From positions 723,848 to 765,280 of the forward strand of contig FJOG01000026.1 of NCBI GenBank assembly GCA_900073065.1: 41,433 bases of DNA. The letters are read 5' to 3'. A model generated the notes under the pieces. That model had not been told where the DNA came from. It made no database searches and worked only from the letters and a program-made list of their open reading frames with translations. Of this stretch, positions 21,227 through 32,055 are shown piece after piece. How positions within the stretch are numbered: the stretch's first letter is position 1; the number at the start of each line of letters is the position of its first letter. A program made the position numbers and the translations under genes. This stretch comes from Phialocephala subalpina. Lineage: Eukaryota; Ascomycota; Leotiomycetes; Helotiales; Mollisiaceae.

Positions 21227-22344
21227 TCTTCGATTGTATATTCATACTCTTTCGCAATGAATTTGCCTTTGTGTAATGTTAGACTGAAAAGGCTGTGGCG
21301 AAGAAAAAAATAGTCTTGGAAATCAGTGGGACCTGATCGTGAGGGGTCATTTGGTCACTCTCCAAGCTCCAACATTAACCGAAGAGCTCCAGGCGGACAG
21401 CAAGAGATTTGCATAGGAATTACGTACTAAGGAACCTCTTGTTGGTAGATGTATATGCAGGTACCGGGTCTCTCGGGGGGCCAAGATAAGGTATTAAAAA
21501 ATGGACAGCTGGGATGGGTTGGACAGCCTGACAAGTCGGCGCTGAACTATTCTGTCGGGACACTATGAGACCATTTCGTTTCGCTTCGCAACTCAATTCC
21601 GCAATTCAAAGTACAACCATAGATTTAATTCCTTAGGCAGAACTGCCCATCCGGAAGACCGTCCTAGAAAGAGCACTTTGTTGCCGATGCGAGGGTTTTC
21701 GAGCGCTTGCTCTTTATCCCTCACGCGCGCTTCCGCTGCCAAGTACTGTACACTGGTCAGGGATTTCGTTGGGCCGATATATTACCGAAGATATAGCCAG
21801 TGCAGCCGGAAGCTTTCTCCGGCGGAATGCAACTCAAGCGTGTCAGGTTCCAACAATTGCAAGCCCACCAAGTGGACACAGGTCGGTTGAATTATTGGGA
21901 CTGTTCGATGTGGTGGCAGCATGACAAGTGGAGAATTATTCTGAACAAGAAGGAACGCCACAGGAAAACATGCTCCTTAATGATAGCTCTGGGAGTGATG
22001 CTGGTCATCGTGATATCAACTGTTTTCCTGATATGAACAGAGTTTGGGTGGTGAGAAAGCCAACATCAGGAAAACAAGAAACATGCCGCGGTGCAAGATT
22101 AGCGTTGGCTGCCAGTGAGCCCAGTTGAGACTAGGCGGTACCGACAGTCTGGCTCAGGAGCTTTTATTCCCTGTAACCTTATGTTGGTGGCGCATGCCCG
22201 GCCACTACGGTAAGCCAGCGCCTATTCCACAATCAGCCTGCAACCCCGGGTGACAAACTTCCCTCCAACTTCGAAATCTTGGTCGTACCTTGATATATTG
22301 ACATCAACGTCGAGTATTCCTGAAGCATTCTTTGTCTCGGAATC
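21227..22344. promoter_or_regulatory. Intergenic, divergent upstream regions
   Basis: 1.1 kb between the surface protein (-) and GH47 (+). A TATA-like GATATATTGA at about 22289 lies roughly 55 bp before the GH47 ATG, followed by a CATCAACG context. Open frames at 21678-22128 are short, overlap in several frames and carry no motif I recognise. No other gene is evident. Confidence 0.4.
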
Positions 22345-24221
22345 ATGTTCACGAGATGGAGAGGCTCGATCCTTTCCGCTGTAATCATCATCACTTTCCT
22401 CCTCTACATCAGGTCTCCGTTCAGCTTTCAGGAGACGTCCCAGTATGCATCGCCATCAAAAAGACCACCGCCACTATCAGACAATGGGAACGCGAAGTTC
22501 AAGTGGAAAGATGTGCCACAGAGGTTCCCTGTGTCGTCAGTGAAGCCTGTACCGACGATCGCAGCGAGCACCATTCCTCGGATTCAGCATGTGTTTAAGG
22601 AGACCTCAGACGAGAAGAGGGTCAGGCTGTCGAGATTACAGCAGGTTAAGGGTAATTTTACGCATGCATGGAAAGGCTATAAAGAGCATGCGTGGTTGAG
22701 AGATGAAGTGAAGCCCATATCTGGTGGTTCAGAAGACCCATTCGGTGGGTGGGCCGCATCGATGGTTGACTCTCTTGGTCCGTATTACCGTTGAAAATCA
22801 TCTCTGCTTGTCGCTAATTCTTCTTCTCAGATACTCTCCTGATCATGGGAATGCATGATGAGTTCCGGGAGGCCCTCGATGCTATCAATCAGATTGATTT
22901 CAGCACGTGCGCTCTCGAGGAACTGAATGTCTTCGAAACCACGATTCGCTACCTGGGCGGCTTTCTATCTGCCTACGACTTGACCAAGGGGAAGTATCCA
23001 ATCCTGCTCCAGAAGGCTATTGAACTGGGTGACATGCTCTACAAGGCATTTGATACTCCCAATCGACTGCCCATCGTGAGATGGAATTTCAAGGATGCCG
23101 CTACAGGAAAGGCTCAAGAAGCCAACGACAACGTACTCGTCTCTGAACCTGGATCTCTATCACTTGAGTTCACTCGCCTCAGCCAGGTGAGTGGCGATGC
23201 AAAGTACTACGACGCCGTTCAACGTATCATGGACACCTTCGACCAGCAACAAGACATGACAAAACTGCCCGGCATGTGGCCTGTGATCATCGACCAGAAG
23301 CATGCAGACTTCAAAAGCTACTACGGCTTTACTATTGGTGGCATGGCTGACTCTCTCTATGAATATCTCCCTAAGCAACACATGCTGCTAGGAGGTGCGA
23401 CTCAACAATATCGACGCATGTACGAGTATGCCATCATCGCCATCAAGCGAAACATCTTCTATCGTCCCATGACATTGAACGGCGAAGACGTCCGCCTCGC
23501 AGGGAACGTGGATAGCGATGGATCAACACACGTTTCGGTACTGAAGACAGATTCGCAAGCACAGCATCTGGGATGTTTTGCAGGAGGCATGGTTGCTATC
23601 GGTGCTAAGATCTTCGAGAATGATGAGGACCTTGCTTTGGGCAGAAAGCTCGTGGAAGGCTGTCTCTGGGCATACGAAGTCATGCCAACTGGTATCATGC
23701 CTGAGATCATGCACGCAGTTGCATGCGAAGACAAGAATCACTGTCCATGGGATGAGAAGAAATGGCACGATAAGGTCAACGAGTTGAATGAAGGAGAGGA
23801 AGACGTGAAGACCAAGATTGAGAATCATCGTCTCCGCCCCGGTGTTGCGAAGGTCGATGATGGTCGGTATATCTTACGGTAAGCAAGACCCCATCACTAT
23901 TGGCATGCAAAACTGACAAGTCCCAGACCTGAAGCCATTGAATCAGTCTTCATCCTCTACCGCATCACCGGAGACGAGAACCTGCGCGAGCGAGCTTGGA
24001 ACATGTTCACCAACACCATCACGCACTGCTTGACCGACATCGGCCATGCTGGTATTGAAGACGTCACGTCGTCGAGCCCCCCGAAACAGGATCGGATGGA
24101 GAGTTTCTGGATGGCGGAGACGCTGAAGTATTTCTATCTTATCTTTGCGGAACCGGATGTCGTGAGCTTAGATGAGTATGTGCTAAATACGGAGGCGCAT
24201 CCCTTGAAGCGACCGACCTGA
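22345..24221 (+). CDS. GH47 alpha-1,2-mannosidase (class I, type II membrane protein)
   Basis: Three exons, 22345-22777, 22831-23878 and 23927-24221, encode 591 residues. The 53- and 48-nt introns both rejoin conserved GH47 sequence: MVDSL to DTLLIMGM, and YILR to PEAIESVFILYR. Residues 9-22 (ILSAVIIITFLLYI) form an N-terminal signal anchor with a short cytoplasmic tail, typical of Golgi or ER mannosidases. The (alpha/alpha)7 domain shows GGSEDPFGGWAASMVDSLDT, FETTIRYLGGFLSAYDL, EPGSLSLEFTRLSQ, HLGCFAGG and the final NTEAHPLKR, whose Thr ligates calcium. The enzyme trims alpha-1,2-mannose from N-glycans in the secretory pathway. The usual GDSYYEYLLK motif reads ADSLYEYLPK here, a mild deviation. 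The donor of intron 1 (GTCCGT) is non-consensus after GT. The gene appears functional. Confidence 0.92.
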
Positions 24222-25678
24222 GAAGCTTTGGGCTTGAGGATGAAATGAGAACTGAAGGACTGGACTTGTGGGAAAATGCTTGAGCTGTGCTCATCTGAGG
24301 ATGATTATGTCTGCCACTAGATGGCGTGGCTAGATATGAGGGTATGAGAGATCAAGTGATGGGAGGGAATCTCTCTTGAGCATCACAGATATCAAGGACG
24401 GCCGGGTCAAAACATGACTACACGCAATGTCCATTGAGCAGCAGGGCATTCATACATAGCGCAAGACGACGTAATCAGAACAGAAGGCAGTATGAAAACA
24501 GACATAGCATGACTTGTCACGAACTCGTGAGCCTTCTTGATTGAGTACTTTCCTTGCAAAAATTACGTGCAGTGCAGATATGGGAGGAGAGACCGGGCGG
24601 TACGGTGGAGAAGTTCTTTAAAGCTAACGACAATTAGAAGCGTGATCAGGGGCCTGGCTTGTGCGCGACTATAACGTACTCTCACTTACCTCAATCTGTG
24701 TTTCAACACATCCGGCCCAAAAGCCCACCCACCTACTATAACAGGACAATTATTCATCACGTGCAACTCGAGAAGCATGAAATATCTTGTTGCACGTCGC
24801 GAAAAGGCGATTGCAGGTTAGCCACATTTTTAGCCCCAGAAGGGGAATGGAATATGCCACCACTCCAACGATCAATCAACGTACCGCACCCACACACGCA
24901 GCGCTTTTTCCCATTCATCAAACAACAGACCATTGCTCTACGTTCTGGAAGTAGTTCGCTATTCCCGAAACTTTATTACCTCTCAAGAACTGTATCGTCA
25001 TAGTTCGTCACGCAACCCTCCTCGATCACAGAAGGTAATTTCTGCTGCCAATATCTGCAAGAAGAACGTTCCTGTTATGACAAAATGCTACCGTGGCGGC
25101 TAGGCTTCCAATGTACCTGGCCTGAAGATTCTCATCAGGGTCCTTGGGCTGACACCTGCGGTTGCAGGGTACTGCCCTCGCTTCGATCTGCCGTCGGACA
25201 GGGGCCTTCTCTCAGGAGCGGTTCCGGGAGTCACAGTGGTCCCGGGAGCTATGCCTCGAGGACTCAAAACGGTCCTAGGACTTCTTTTCCTGGGAGCTAT
25301 CTTGGTCCCGGGAGCATATGGGGTCCCAGGGCCAAGCCAGGAACTATATGTCTTTCATAAAACCAACGCACAAGAAATATAGTAGCTTGCGAATTTGGTT
25401 TCCCCTAAAAACAATCTTTTGCTTATCAACCGGCATAACTTGTTTTGTGTCTTTATTAACTTATTAAGCCCACTTTTTTTTTATATATTCCTATTGATGT
25501 TGGTCGGGAAAGAGCGATGTGGGGGAGTGCAGTCACCCGGCAGCAGCTGCGGCAAAGCATCAGCCTCCCCCGGAAGCTGAATGAAGTCTCTAAAACCCTG
25601 AAAGAGAATGTTATTGCCCTAGATACAGCATTTCTCTAGGAATCACAGTGGATATCAGATCAAACAGAGACAATCAAG
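24222..25678. other. Gene-poor intergenic DNA with a short GC-rich repeat patch
   Basis: Downstream of GH47. Open frames such as 24659-25003 and 25085-25360 show no recognisable domain. Within 25200-25345 a GC-rich patch repeats variants of GGTCCCGGGAGCTAT at least four times; in one frame this reads as repeated GPGSY/GPGS. No promoter-gene structure is recognisable. Confidence 0.4.
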
Positions 25679-26131
25679 GTATTGGAGTCTATAGAATGCT
25701 AATTCAAAGGACTTCTAAGAAACCTCTTCCCATAGCTTGACTATACCCTGTACATTCACTGGCGATGAAAGAAAGAGAACCTTCACATATATAAGATCTC
25801 GATCATCTTGGTAGATAGTTATACTACCACCGACTTGTTCTTCAAAGCTCACTAAAGGGGAAGTTGAAGCATTGATATTAGGCTACTGAAATCAAAAAGT
25901 AGCCTTTGTCAAAAAAGACAAGTAATCATTAGTAAAGCGAAATAACCCTTTCAATGATAGATCTATATGTCCTCCAGATGAAATCTGACTTTCAGTAAAC
26001 ATTTCAAGCTGTAGACTTTGATCTGGCAAGCACTAATCTTCGATTAGTGGCGAAAGAAGAAATGTGAAGTTCCGAATATCGGCTTCGAGAGACGGCCGGT
26101 AAGAATCCAGATATTCCACGCCGGCATCTAC
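25679..26131 (-). pseudogene. Decayed unassigned coding sequence
   Basis: One minus-strand frame over about 450 bp reads as plausible protein with four stops: VDAGVEYLDSYRPSLEADIR then NFTFLLSPLIED (TAG) CLPDQSLQLEMFTESQISSG, LSLKGLFRFTNDYLSFL, a TGA and a TAG, then VSFEEQVGGSITIYQDDRDL, VKVLFLSSPVNVQGIVKLWE and a TAG. The sequence between the stops has balanced amino-acid use and alternating hydrophobicity, unlike the other frames. I do not recognise the family. Three of the four stops are TAG. Confidence 0.45.
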
Positions 26132-28151
26132 CTTAATTAGTGTCCTATTTCGTACGCTCGTTGACAAGATCAATAATCAGACTGCGTATAGAAAATTTGC
26201 TAAGAAGGGAGATTGGCGAAGAAAAACAACTCATTTGTCATTTGTTAAATATTGAGGTACTAGGAGCAGAATGCCGGAGCCATAGTGTTCAACTAGTTTA
26301 GCCTACCGCTTTCCATAATTATTATATCCAAATTTCAAACCTTGTCATTGCTTCCTTGCTTGTATCACCTCCCTCCTTGCACAGTTCTAGAAGAAGAAAG
26401 TCGATGAAGATATCACATACCGACTTTCGGGTGGTGTTCACAGTGTCCCGGTTGTGGCCTCTGTATCTTTGCGTCTCTCCTTTGCGTCTTTTTGCCTCGC
26501 TTTCTCCTGCATATAAAGGCCACTTATGTTTGCCAGGTATAATCGCTACGAGACTTCGACGGATTGTTTATGTTCTGTTCCCTTGACGCTCCCTTGGTAT
26601 TGGAGTTGATATCTTGCTAGCTGCCCTTCTATTCTGGTACCTGGGGGGTTAGAGGCCTCGAGCGTGCCTTCTGGTTTCGTGTTCGAGGGTAGCCTGCGCT
26701 TTATACGAATGAAGAGCCACAACTGAGCAAGATGTTCGGGGCTAGCAATCCTGTTCCATTTTTCCATAATACTGCGAGGAATCGTAGATAACGTATTCGT
26801 TAACTAAGCGGTTACCTTTCAAGAGCTACTGGACGTTTTCGCTTTCGTTCTGCTCGCTGTCGCAAGGTGGTGTCGGCTTGAGTAGGATCATTGTAGGTAG
26901 AGGACTCTTCCAAGTCAAAATTTAGTCGCTAGCACTGCAGAATCAAGGGAAGGGCTCATCGGCTTCACCGAGGCTCAGAGAGTGAACGGCGCCGCTTCCT
27001 TGGGGTTGTTCCACTCTGCAGCCTTTGTGTGCCGAGGCCTGGGGGGCCCATCTATGTCTATACGATGTTCATTTGGGATAATGGTTGCCTCGCCATGACC
27101 TCCTCCTTCTACTTTGTCGTAGATTATCGAACCTGTCTGATCAGCAACCTCCTTAGGAGCAGATAGCGCAAGCTCGTTATCTACAGCGTGCGCAGGAGTG
27201 GCGACTGCGGTTGTCAAGGATCCACGGCCGACAACCCGTTGTACTGCCTCTAAGAATGAACGGCGGACTAAAGGATAGTGATCGAAGTAGTGATAAATTG
27301 CTTTCTGCTCGGTCTCTAGCCATGTGAAGAATAGATTAACAGTCGAGAGTAGTAAGCACTTCAAGCGGAAGAGAGAAGACGGGACGGGACCATACCCGAC
27401 CTGTATTTTTAATTAGTAACCCGTTGTACTCAAGACAAGGTGAGTTCATGGTCGCGACTTGCCTGCGATGCGTTGCTTGAATGATCGAGAATCTCGGGCT
27501 GATGTGGTGGGCTAAAGAATTTGGGATGACTAATAGGCCACAAACCTGTCGCCCGCAAACCTGCTGCCTGAGATCTAGACTTGGAGGAGCTTAGGATGAC
27601 GCGGCGTTCAGAGCGGGTCAACGTAAAGTTGCAGACATGGATACTTCCTAATGAATATCATGAGTGAGCTGTGAACTTAGTGGGCTGTGAGCTCTTCATG
27701 TTGATGGTGTTGATGATATGATGTTGAAGATGATGCTAGATAGGAGGTGAAAATGGCCTCGACTTGGGCGGACAATAGCAATGTCTAATAGAACCTCTAT
27801 AACCACAATCTTTGAATTATGTGTGCATTTCGTTGCCCTGTTCACCATGAATGTAAAGGCCATCGGTACCGTGTCAACTTGCTCAAACGAAAATATCATT
27901 CTGCCGTCCCACCGATACTTGTATTACCTTAGATTTCGAGGTCTCCCGTTGAATGAATATCCAAATCAACTCGCAAGAACAATCTGACCCAATCAAATAC
28001 ATAGAAATCCTCAAAAAGAATCCTGAAAAAACCTCGCCTCACCCACATCCAAAGAAATGCGTAGGGAAAGCTTCCATCCCAGTGCCTTATCTCAACTCAC
28101 GTCATCTCAGCCGATGTATTACTTCCTTGTATACGATAGTGGGACAATGTC
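26132..28151. other. Gene-poor stretch, possible degraded coding pieces
   Basis: No intact gene recognised over 2 kb. A minus-strand frame at 26975-27364 has ordinary protein composition (FTWLETEQKAIYHYFDHYPL then VRRSFLEAVQRVV) but no ATG at its head and no family that I know. A separate frame at 27430-27621 lies upstream on the same strand and could be another piece of it. The rest is short chance frames. This, together with the decayed gene to its left, looks like an eroding accessory region. Confidence 0.3.
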
Positions 28152-28670
28152 CTAACCCAACCTGCAATGCCCGTATTTGCAACCCTCGCATAGAGTGCTT
28201 TCATGTGGACGCTCTCTCTCACGAACCGTAAAAGAGGGCTGGTCCATCTCCACACCGCTCCATTTTTTGAGACGATATGCAATTCTCTGTACGTATGAAT
28301 CATCCGGGAATGGCTGACTGAGACTTCCACAACCTTTGCAGCGTTGGTGATACACTCGGGCATTGTATTGTTGTTCGGGGTACATTCGTATCGTAATAGC
28401 AATCATTTTGCTCGTCCATCCGGCGCTGGGGCAAGCTCTATTCAAGCATTTGAAGCGTCCCATGATAGTGGTATCGTATTCTTTAATAGATCCTTCGTCC
28501 TCGTCGATTGCGAAGAAAGTAAAGGAGAGATCGTCTTCCTCTAACAAGCGGCCCACACTATCGTGCAATGCTGGATACATAGACCACGATTTATCCAAAT
28601 CTTGCGGTATTGACTTTGGTCTCGTGCGTGATTTTGGCTCTCTGTGCAACTTTGGCTTTGGGGGCGACAT
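28152..28670 (-). CDS. 3CxxC-type zinc-finger protein
   Basis: Single exon, 172 residues from the ATG at 28670 (MSPPKPKLHREPK) to TAG 28152-28154; the frame is open a little further upstream but without ATG. After a basic N-terminus, the zinc-binding domain shows FKCLNRACPSAGWTSK, IAITIRMYPEQQYNARVYHQ, RCKGCGSLSQP, the RIAYRLKKW segment and the final CEGCKYGHC. This is the pattern of the fungal zf-3CxxC domain (Pfam zf-3CxxC). Members are small and mostly uncharacterised; zinc binding is inferred from the Cys pairs. The C-terminus falls where the family usually ends, so the TAG here acts as a normal stop. The gene appears intact. Confidence 0.85.
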   Translation of the reverse strand: MSPPKPKLHREPKSRTRPKSIPQDLDKSWSMYPALHDSVGRLLEEDDLSFTFFAIDEDEGSIKEYDTTIMGRFKCLNRACPSAGWTSKMIAITIRMYPEQQYNARVYHQRCKGCGSLSQPFPDDSYVQRIAYRLKKWSGVEMDQPSFTVRERERPHESTLCEGCKYGHCRLG

Positions 28671-29885
28671 GCTGAACAATTTGGGTCTGGCCTATATGCG
28701 AGCTCACGATGACAAAGCTCGAGGAAGAGGATAAATCCGTGTTTCAGCGAGCAAGGAATATCGAGCCAGAAGATATGGCACTAGGTGGACGATTTCGAGG
28801 ACGATTTCGACGTAGCAATCGTGTTGCCATAATAGACGGAGGGTTTGCCGTCTTAGATAAGTACATACCTTCTCCAGGAAGAGATCAACTGGAAATGAAA
28901 AGCGGGGTCGATTGATGTGGCTTGCTACAATTGGATCGCCAGAAGGTATCACTGGCCATCCACATTCCTGGTCTGATTTTGGACATGGTTACATTGAGGA
29001 AGGCTACCGGTAGTCTCTCGATGATTCTCACTGAATCTCGACCGTATTCTCTTGAACCAAAAACCGGCCCGTTACTATGTACGGACTCCTTAGACGCTTT
29101 CGCATCCCACGGTATTGGTCAAACTAGCTGGTAGACGCCGCTGTTGGCTGCGGCAAATGATCCAAGCTATGAACTCTAGAACTAGGAAGACTGCGAAGAA
29201 GAGCATTGTACGTACCCGTCCCGATACATATGTTCTTTTTATACACAATAGCCGTACCCAAGACACAGTAGAATGCTGATTCGGATGCATGTAGGCGAGT
29301 GAAGCGCCGAAAATGACTTCACTCTCAAGACAAACGGATCTACGACAAACCGTCGCCGAAAATGACGTCTGAGAACATACAGCAGGCACACCTGTGGAAG
29401 GACTTCGCAGATGGCCTTATCGAACCAACCATCCCTATTTGTCGTTTGGCATTAAATGGTGTACAGTACACCCTGTTGGGTATCAATGCATGGGTACGGC
29501 CAATCCCTCTGGCCGGTGGTGTCACACAGCAGGCCGACACAACACGCCAGACACTGGCACTGCTCATCCCAGTTGGATGAATCAACGTCGTATTTGCCAG
29601 TCCAACAACAATCTTATTTCCGTAGTGTTTGCAATGTTTGCTTCCATCAGCTCATTCCAAATCCGCCTCTAGAAATCATACATCAACGAACAGAATTTTG
29701 AAAGTCATAGCCGAATCTCTCCACTTTCAGATATAGATTCAGTCTCGGGCTCTCCCTTGCAACTCATTCAAAAGATCACGATTGACTACAAGCGGGACGA
29801 GACAGAACTCTCGTCTGAGTTCACCACGACAATTTCCATCGCAAATGAGAATAGTGGGAACTTGGAGGGAACAGGAGACGTAAAG
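28671..29885. other. Intergenic or 5' region of the SET-MYND gene
   Basis: Upstream of the SET-MYND gene and of the divergent 3CxxC gene. A frame at 29394-29672 (Cys/His-rich, 92 codons) ends in TAG and is in phase with the SET gene, whose frame reopens at 29673. A CTCTCCACTTTCAG acceptor-like sequence ends at 29730, so a 5' exon or an N-terminal extension is possible. No other recognisable gene. Confidence 0.35.
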
Positions 29886-31678
29886 ATGCAGAGCACGGCG
29901 GATAATTCCATGTACGCCTTGCAGGATGTGCCAGGGAAAGGGAAAGGTCTCGTTGCAATGGAAAAGATCTCCAAGGGCACGCGAATTCTTTCCGAAGAGG
30001 CCGTCATTACAGTTACTGGACAGGTCAGCAGCGAGCGGCTACGAACATCCATCTGCCAGCAAGTCGAAGCCCTCAGCCAACGCCAACGGCAAGCCTTCCT
30101 ATCCATGCACAATATCCACCCATATAGGAATGCTGCTGAGCAGTATCTCGGGATCGTTCAAACAAACTCCCTACCTGCTGAAGCCGTCGGAGATAAAGGG
30201 GCAATCTTCCTAGAAGCATGCCGCATTAACCATGCCTGCGACAATAACGCACAGAAGAACTGGAACGAGAAGATCAAACGACACACAGTGTATGCTTCAA
30301 GAGACATTAACAAAGGCGAAGAGATTACGATAACTTACTTAAGCCCTCTCAAGAACCGCAAAGCCCGGCAGAAGGCTCTTCAGGAAAGCTTCGGCTTTGC
30401 ATGTTTGTGCCGTCTGTGCTCCTTACCGCCAGAGCAGAGCCAGGAAAGTGACAGAAGATTGGAGGAGATTCACCGCTTGGACGGTGTCATCGACCGACTC
30501 GGCACAGAAGGGATTTTAGTATCCCCACTCCGGACACTCCGCTACTTTGATCAACAGGTACGTCTCTATAACGAGCAAGGACGAGAGGACGTTGGTTTCG
30601 CGCAGGCCTTTGTCAATGCCGCTCAGCTCGCCATCGCCAATAGCGACTTAGCAAGAGGACGCATCTTCGCGGAGAGGGCGGCGTCTGTTTGGAAGACGAC
30701 CATTGGCGGTGACAGCAAGCAAGCTATCAAGCACGGAGCTCTAGCACAAGACTCTTCAAAGTACGAGCTATATGGAATTTCAATGAAGTGGAAGACGAAA
30801 GTGGATGAAGCCCCGCGCGGACTTGAACTAGGCGGCTTCGAAGACTGGCTTTGGAAGAGGGAAAAGCCAAATCACCCAGGACAGCTGGCGGATCTACGGA
30901 ACCGCGCGACCTTCCCCGGGTTTATTAACCTCCCAGGCGAGAACGGCGTCGACCCGGAGTTCTATGAGAACAGCGATACAGGTCCTTACCGACCGCGACA
31001 CCATTGGTGCTTCTTAGGCGAGATCGTGGATTTTGCTACACTCCATCATCTAGAGATGGAAATCATGGACGTTGACGACGGGAAAATTCCACTACACTTC
31101 TACACCGATGGCCGAGGCAGTGAATTGGCACCTGCCCAGGTTCAAAGGGGGTACACAGTCGCAGTTCTTTACGCAACACGTCATGTATTTAAGTTTGGGG
31201 AGCCCGGTATCCGCCATGAGGATCCTCGGATGATCAAGGTAAGATTACCACAACAATTACCAATCTATATAATTAAGTTTAATTCATGTTCGCTAAACAA
31301 ACGCGACGTCACGCAGATCTTTCCACTATCACTGCATAAGTTGTTGGTGTTAAACGACCAGGTCCAACAGTTCTCGACAGAGCTTGATGGTATCAGAATG
31401 TGTCACGGGTGCGGTAAGAAGGCAAAATCTCTGCAACGGTGCGGCAAATGCTCGTCTTTCTGGTATTGCGATAGGGTAAGACCGCTATTGAAAACTTCCT
31501 CGTATTATGTTGACTTGGATGCTAATATAAGTGTGATAAGGCCTGTCAAGTAGCTGGTTGGAACGAGAAAGGCCATAAGGTTGATTGCAAGCTCCTCAAA
31601 GATCCTGATTTACGAGGATTATTTGCTCTCAAATGGGATGAATTTGATAATTATATTCGGTTTCCTTTCAATGTATAA
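29886..31678 (+). CDS. SET-domain protein with C-terminal MYND zinc finger
   Basis: Exons end at 31238 and 31475 and resume at 31317 and 31541. The introns are 78 nt (GTAAGA...GCAG) and 65 nt (GTAAGA...ATAAG, with GCTAATA branch). Splicing restores the MYND finger: CHGCGKK...RCGKCSSFWYCDR joined to ACQVAGWNEKGHKVDC, residues about 480-520 of 549. The split SET domain spans about residues 8-170: GKGKGLVAMEKISKGTRIL, the EACRINHACDNN motif, GEEITITYL, then post-SET FGFACLCRLC. This combination is the SMYD-like group of lysine methyltransferases, although here MYND is at the C-terminus rather than within SET. The frame is open to 29673 without ATG; I use the first in-frame ATG (29886). The stop codon lies within a few bases of an AT block. 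Substrate unknown. Confidence 0.83.
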
Positions 31679-32055
31679 AAGAGCTCCTAAAATAATTTAT
31701 TTTAATTATTCAAAATAAAACTTAATTTATTTATTTGTTTTTCTATTTTTTATTCTATTAAATAAATTATTATATATTTCAAATAAATATTTTTTAAAAT
31801 AATAATTTTCTAATTTATAAAAAATTAAAATTATATTTATAATAATATTAAATAATATAATTATAAAAACTTTATTATTATGAATATTTTATTAATTCTT
31901 TTATTATAAACTTTATAATATATTTATTTTGATTCAAATTAATTCTTTTTTAAAATTTATTTATTTATTAAAAAGTTTCTAAATAATAGAAATATTAAAA
32001 TATTTTTAAATTTAGAATTAATAAGTTTAAATAGATAGGTATTAAATAATAAGGT
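31679..32055. repeat. AT-rich block, probably RIP-degraded repeat
   Basis: About 370 bp of nearly pure AT beginning immediately after the SET-MYND stop codon. I looked for inverted repeats at its two edges, as found for the 16-kb block, and saw none. No ORF of interest. Confidence 0.7.
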
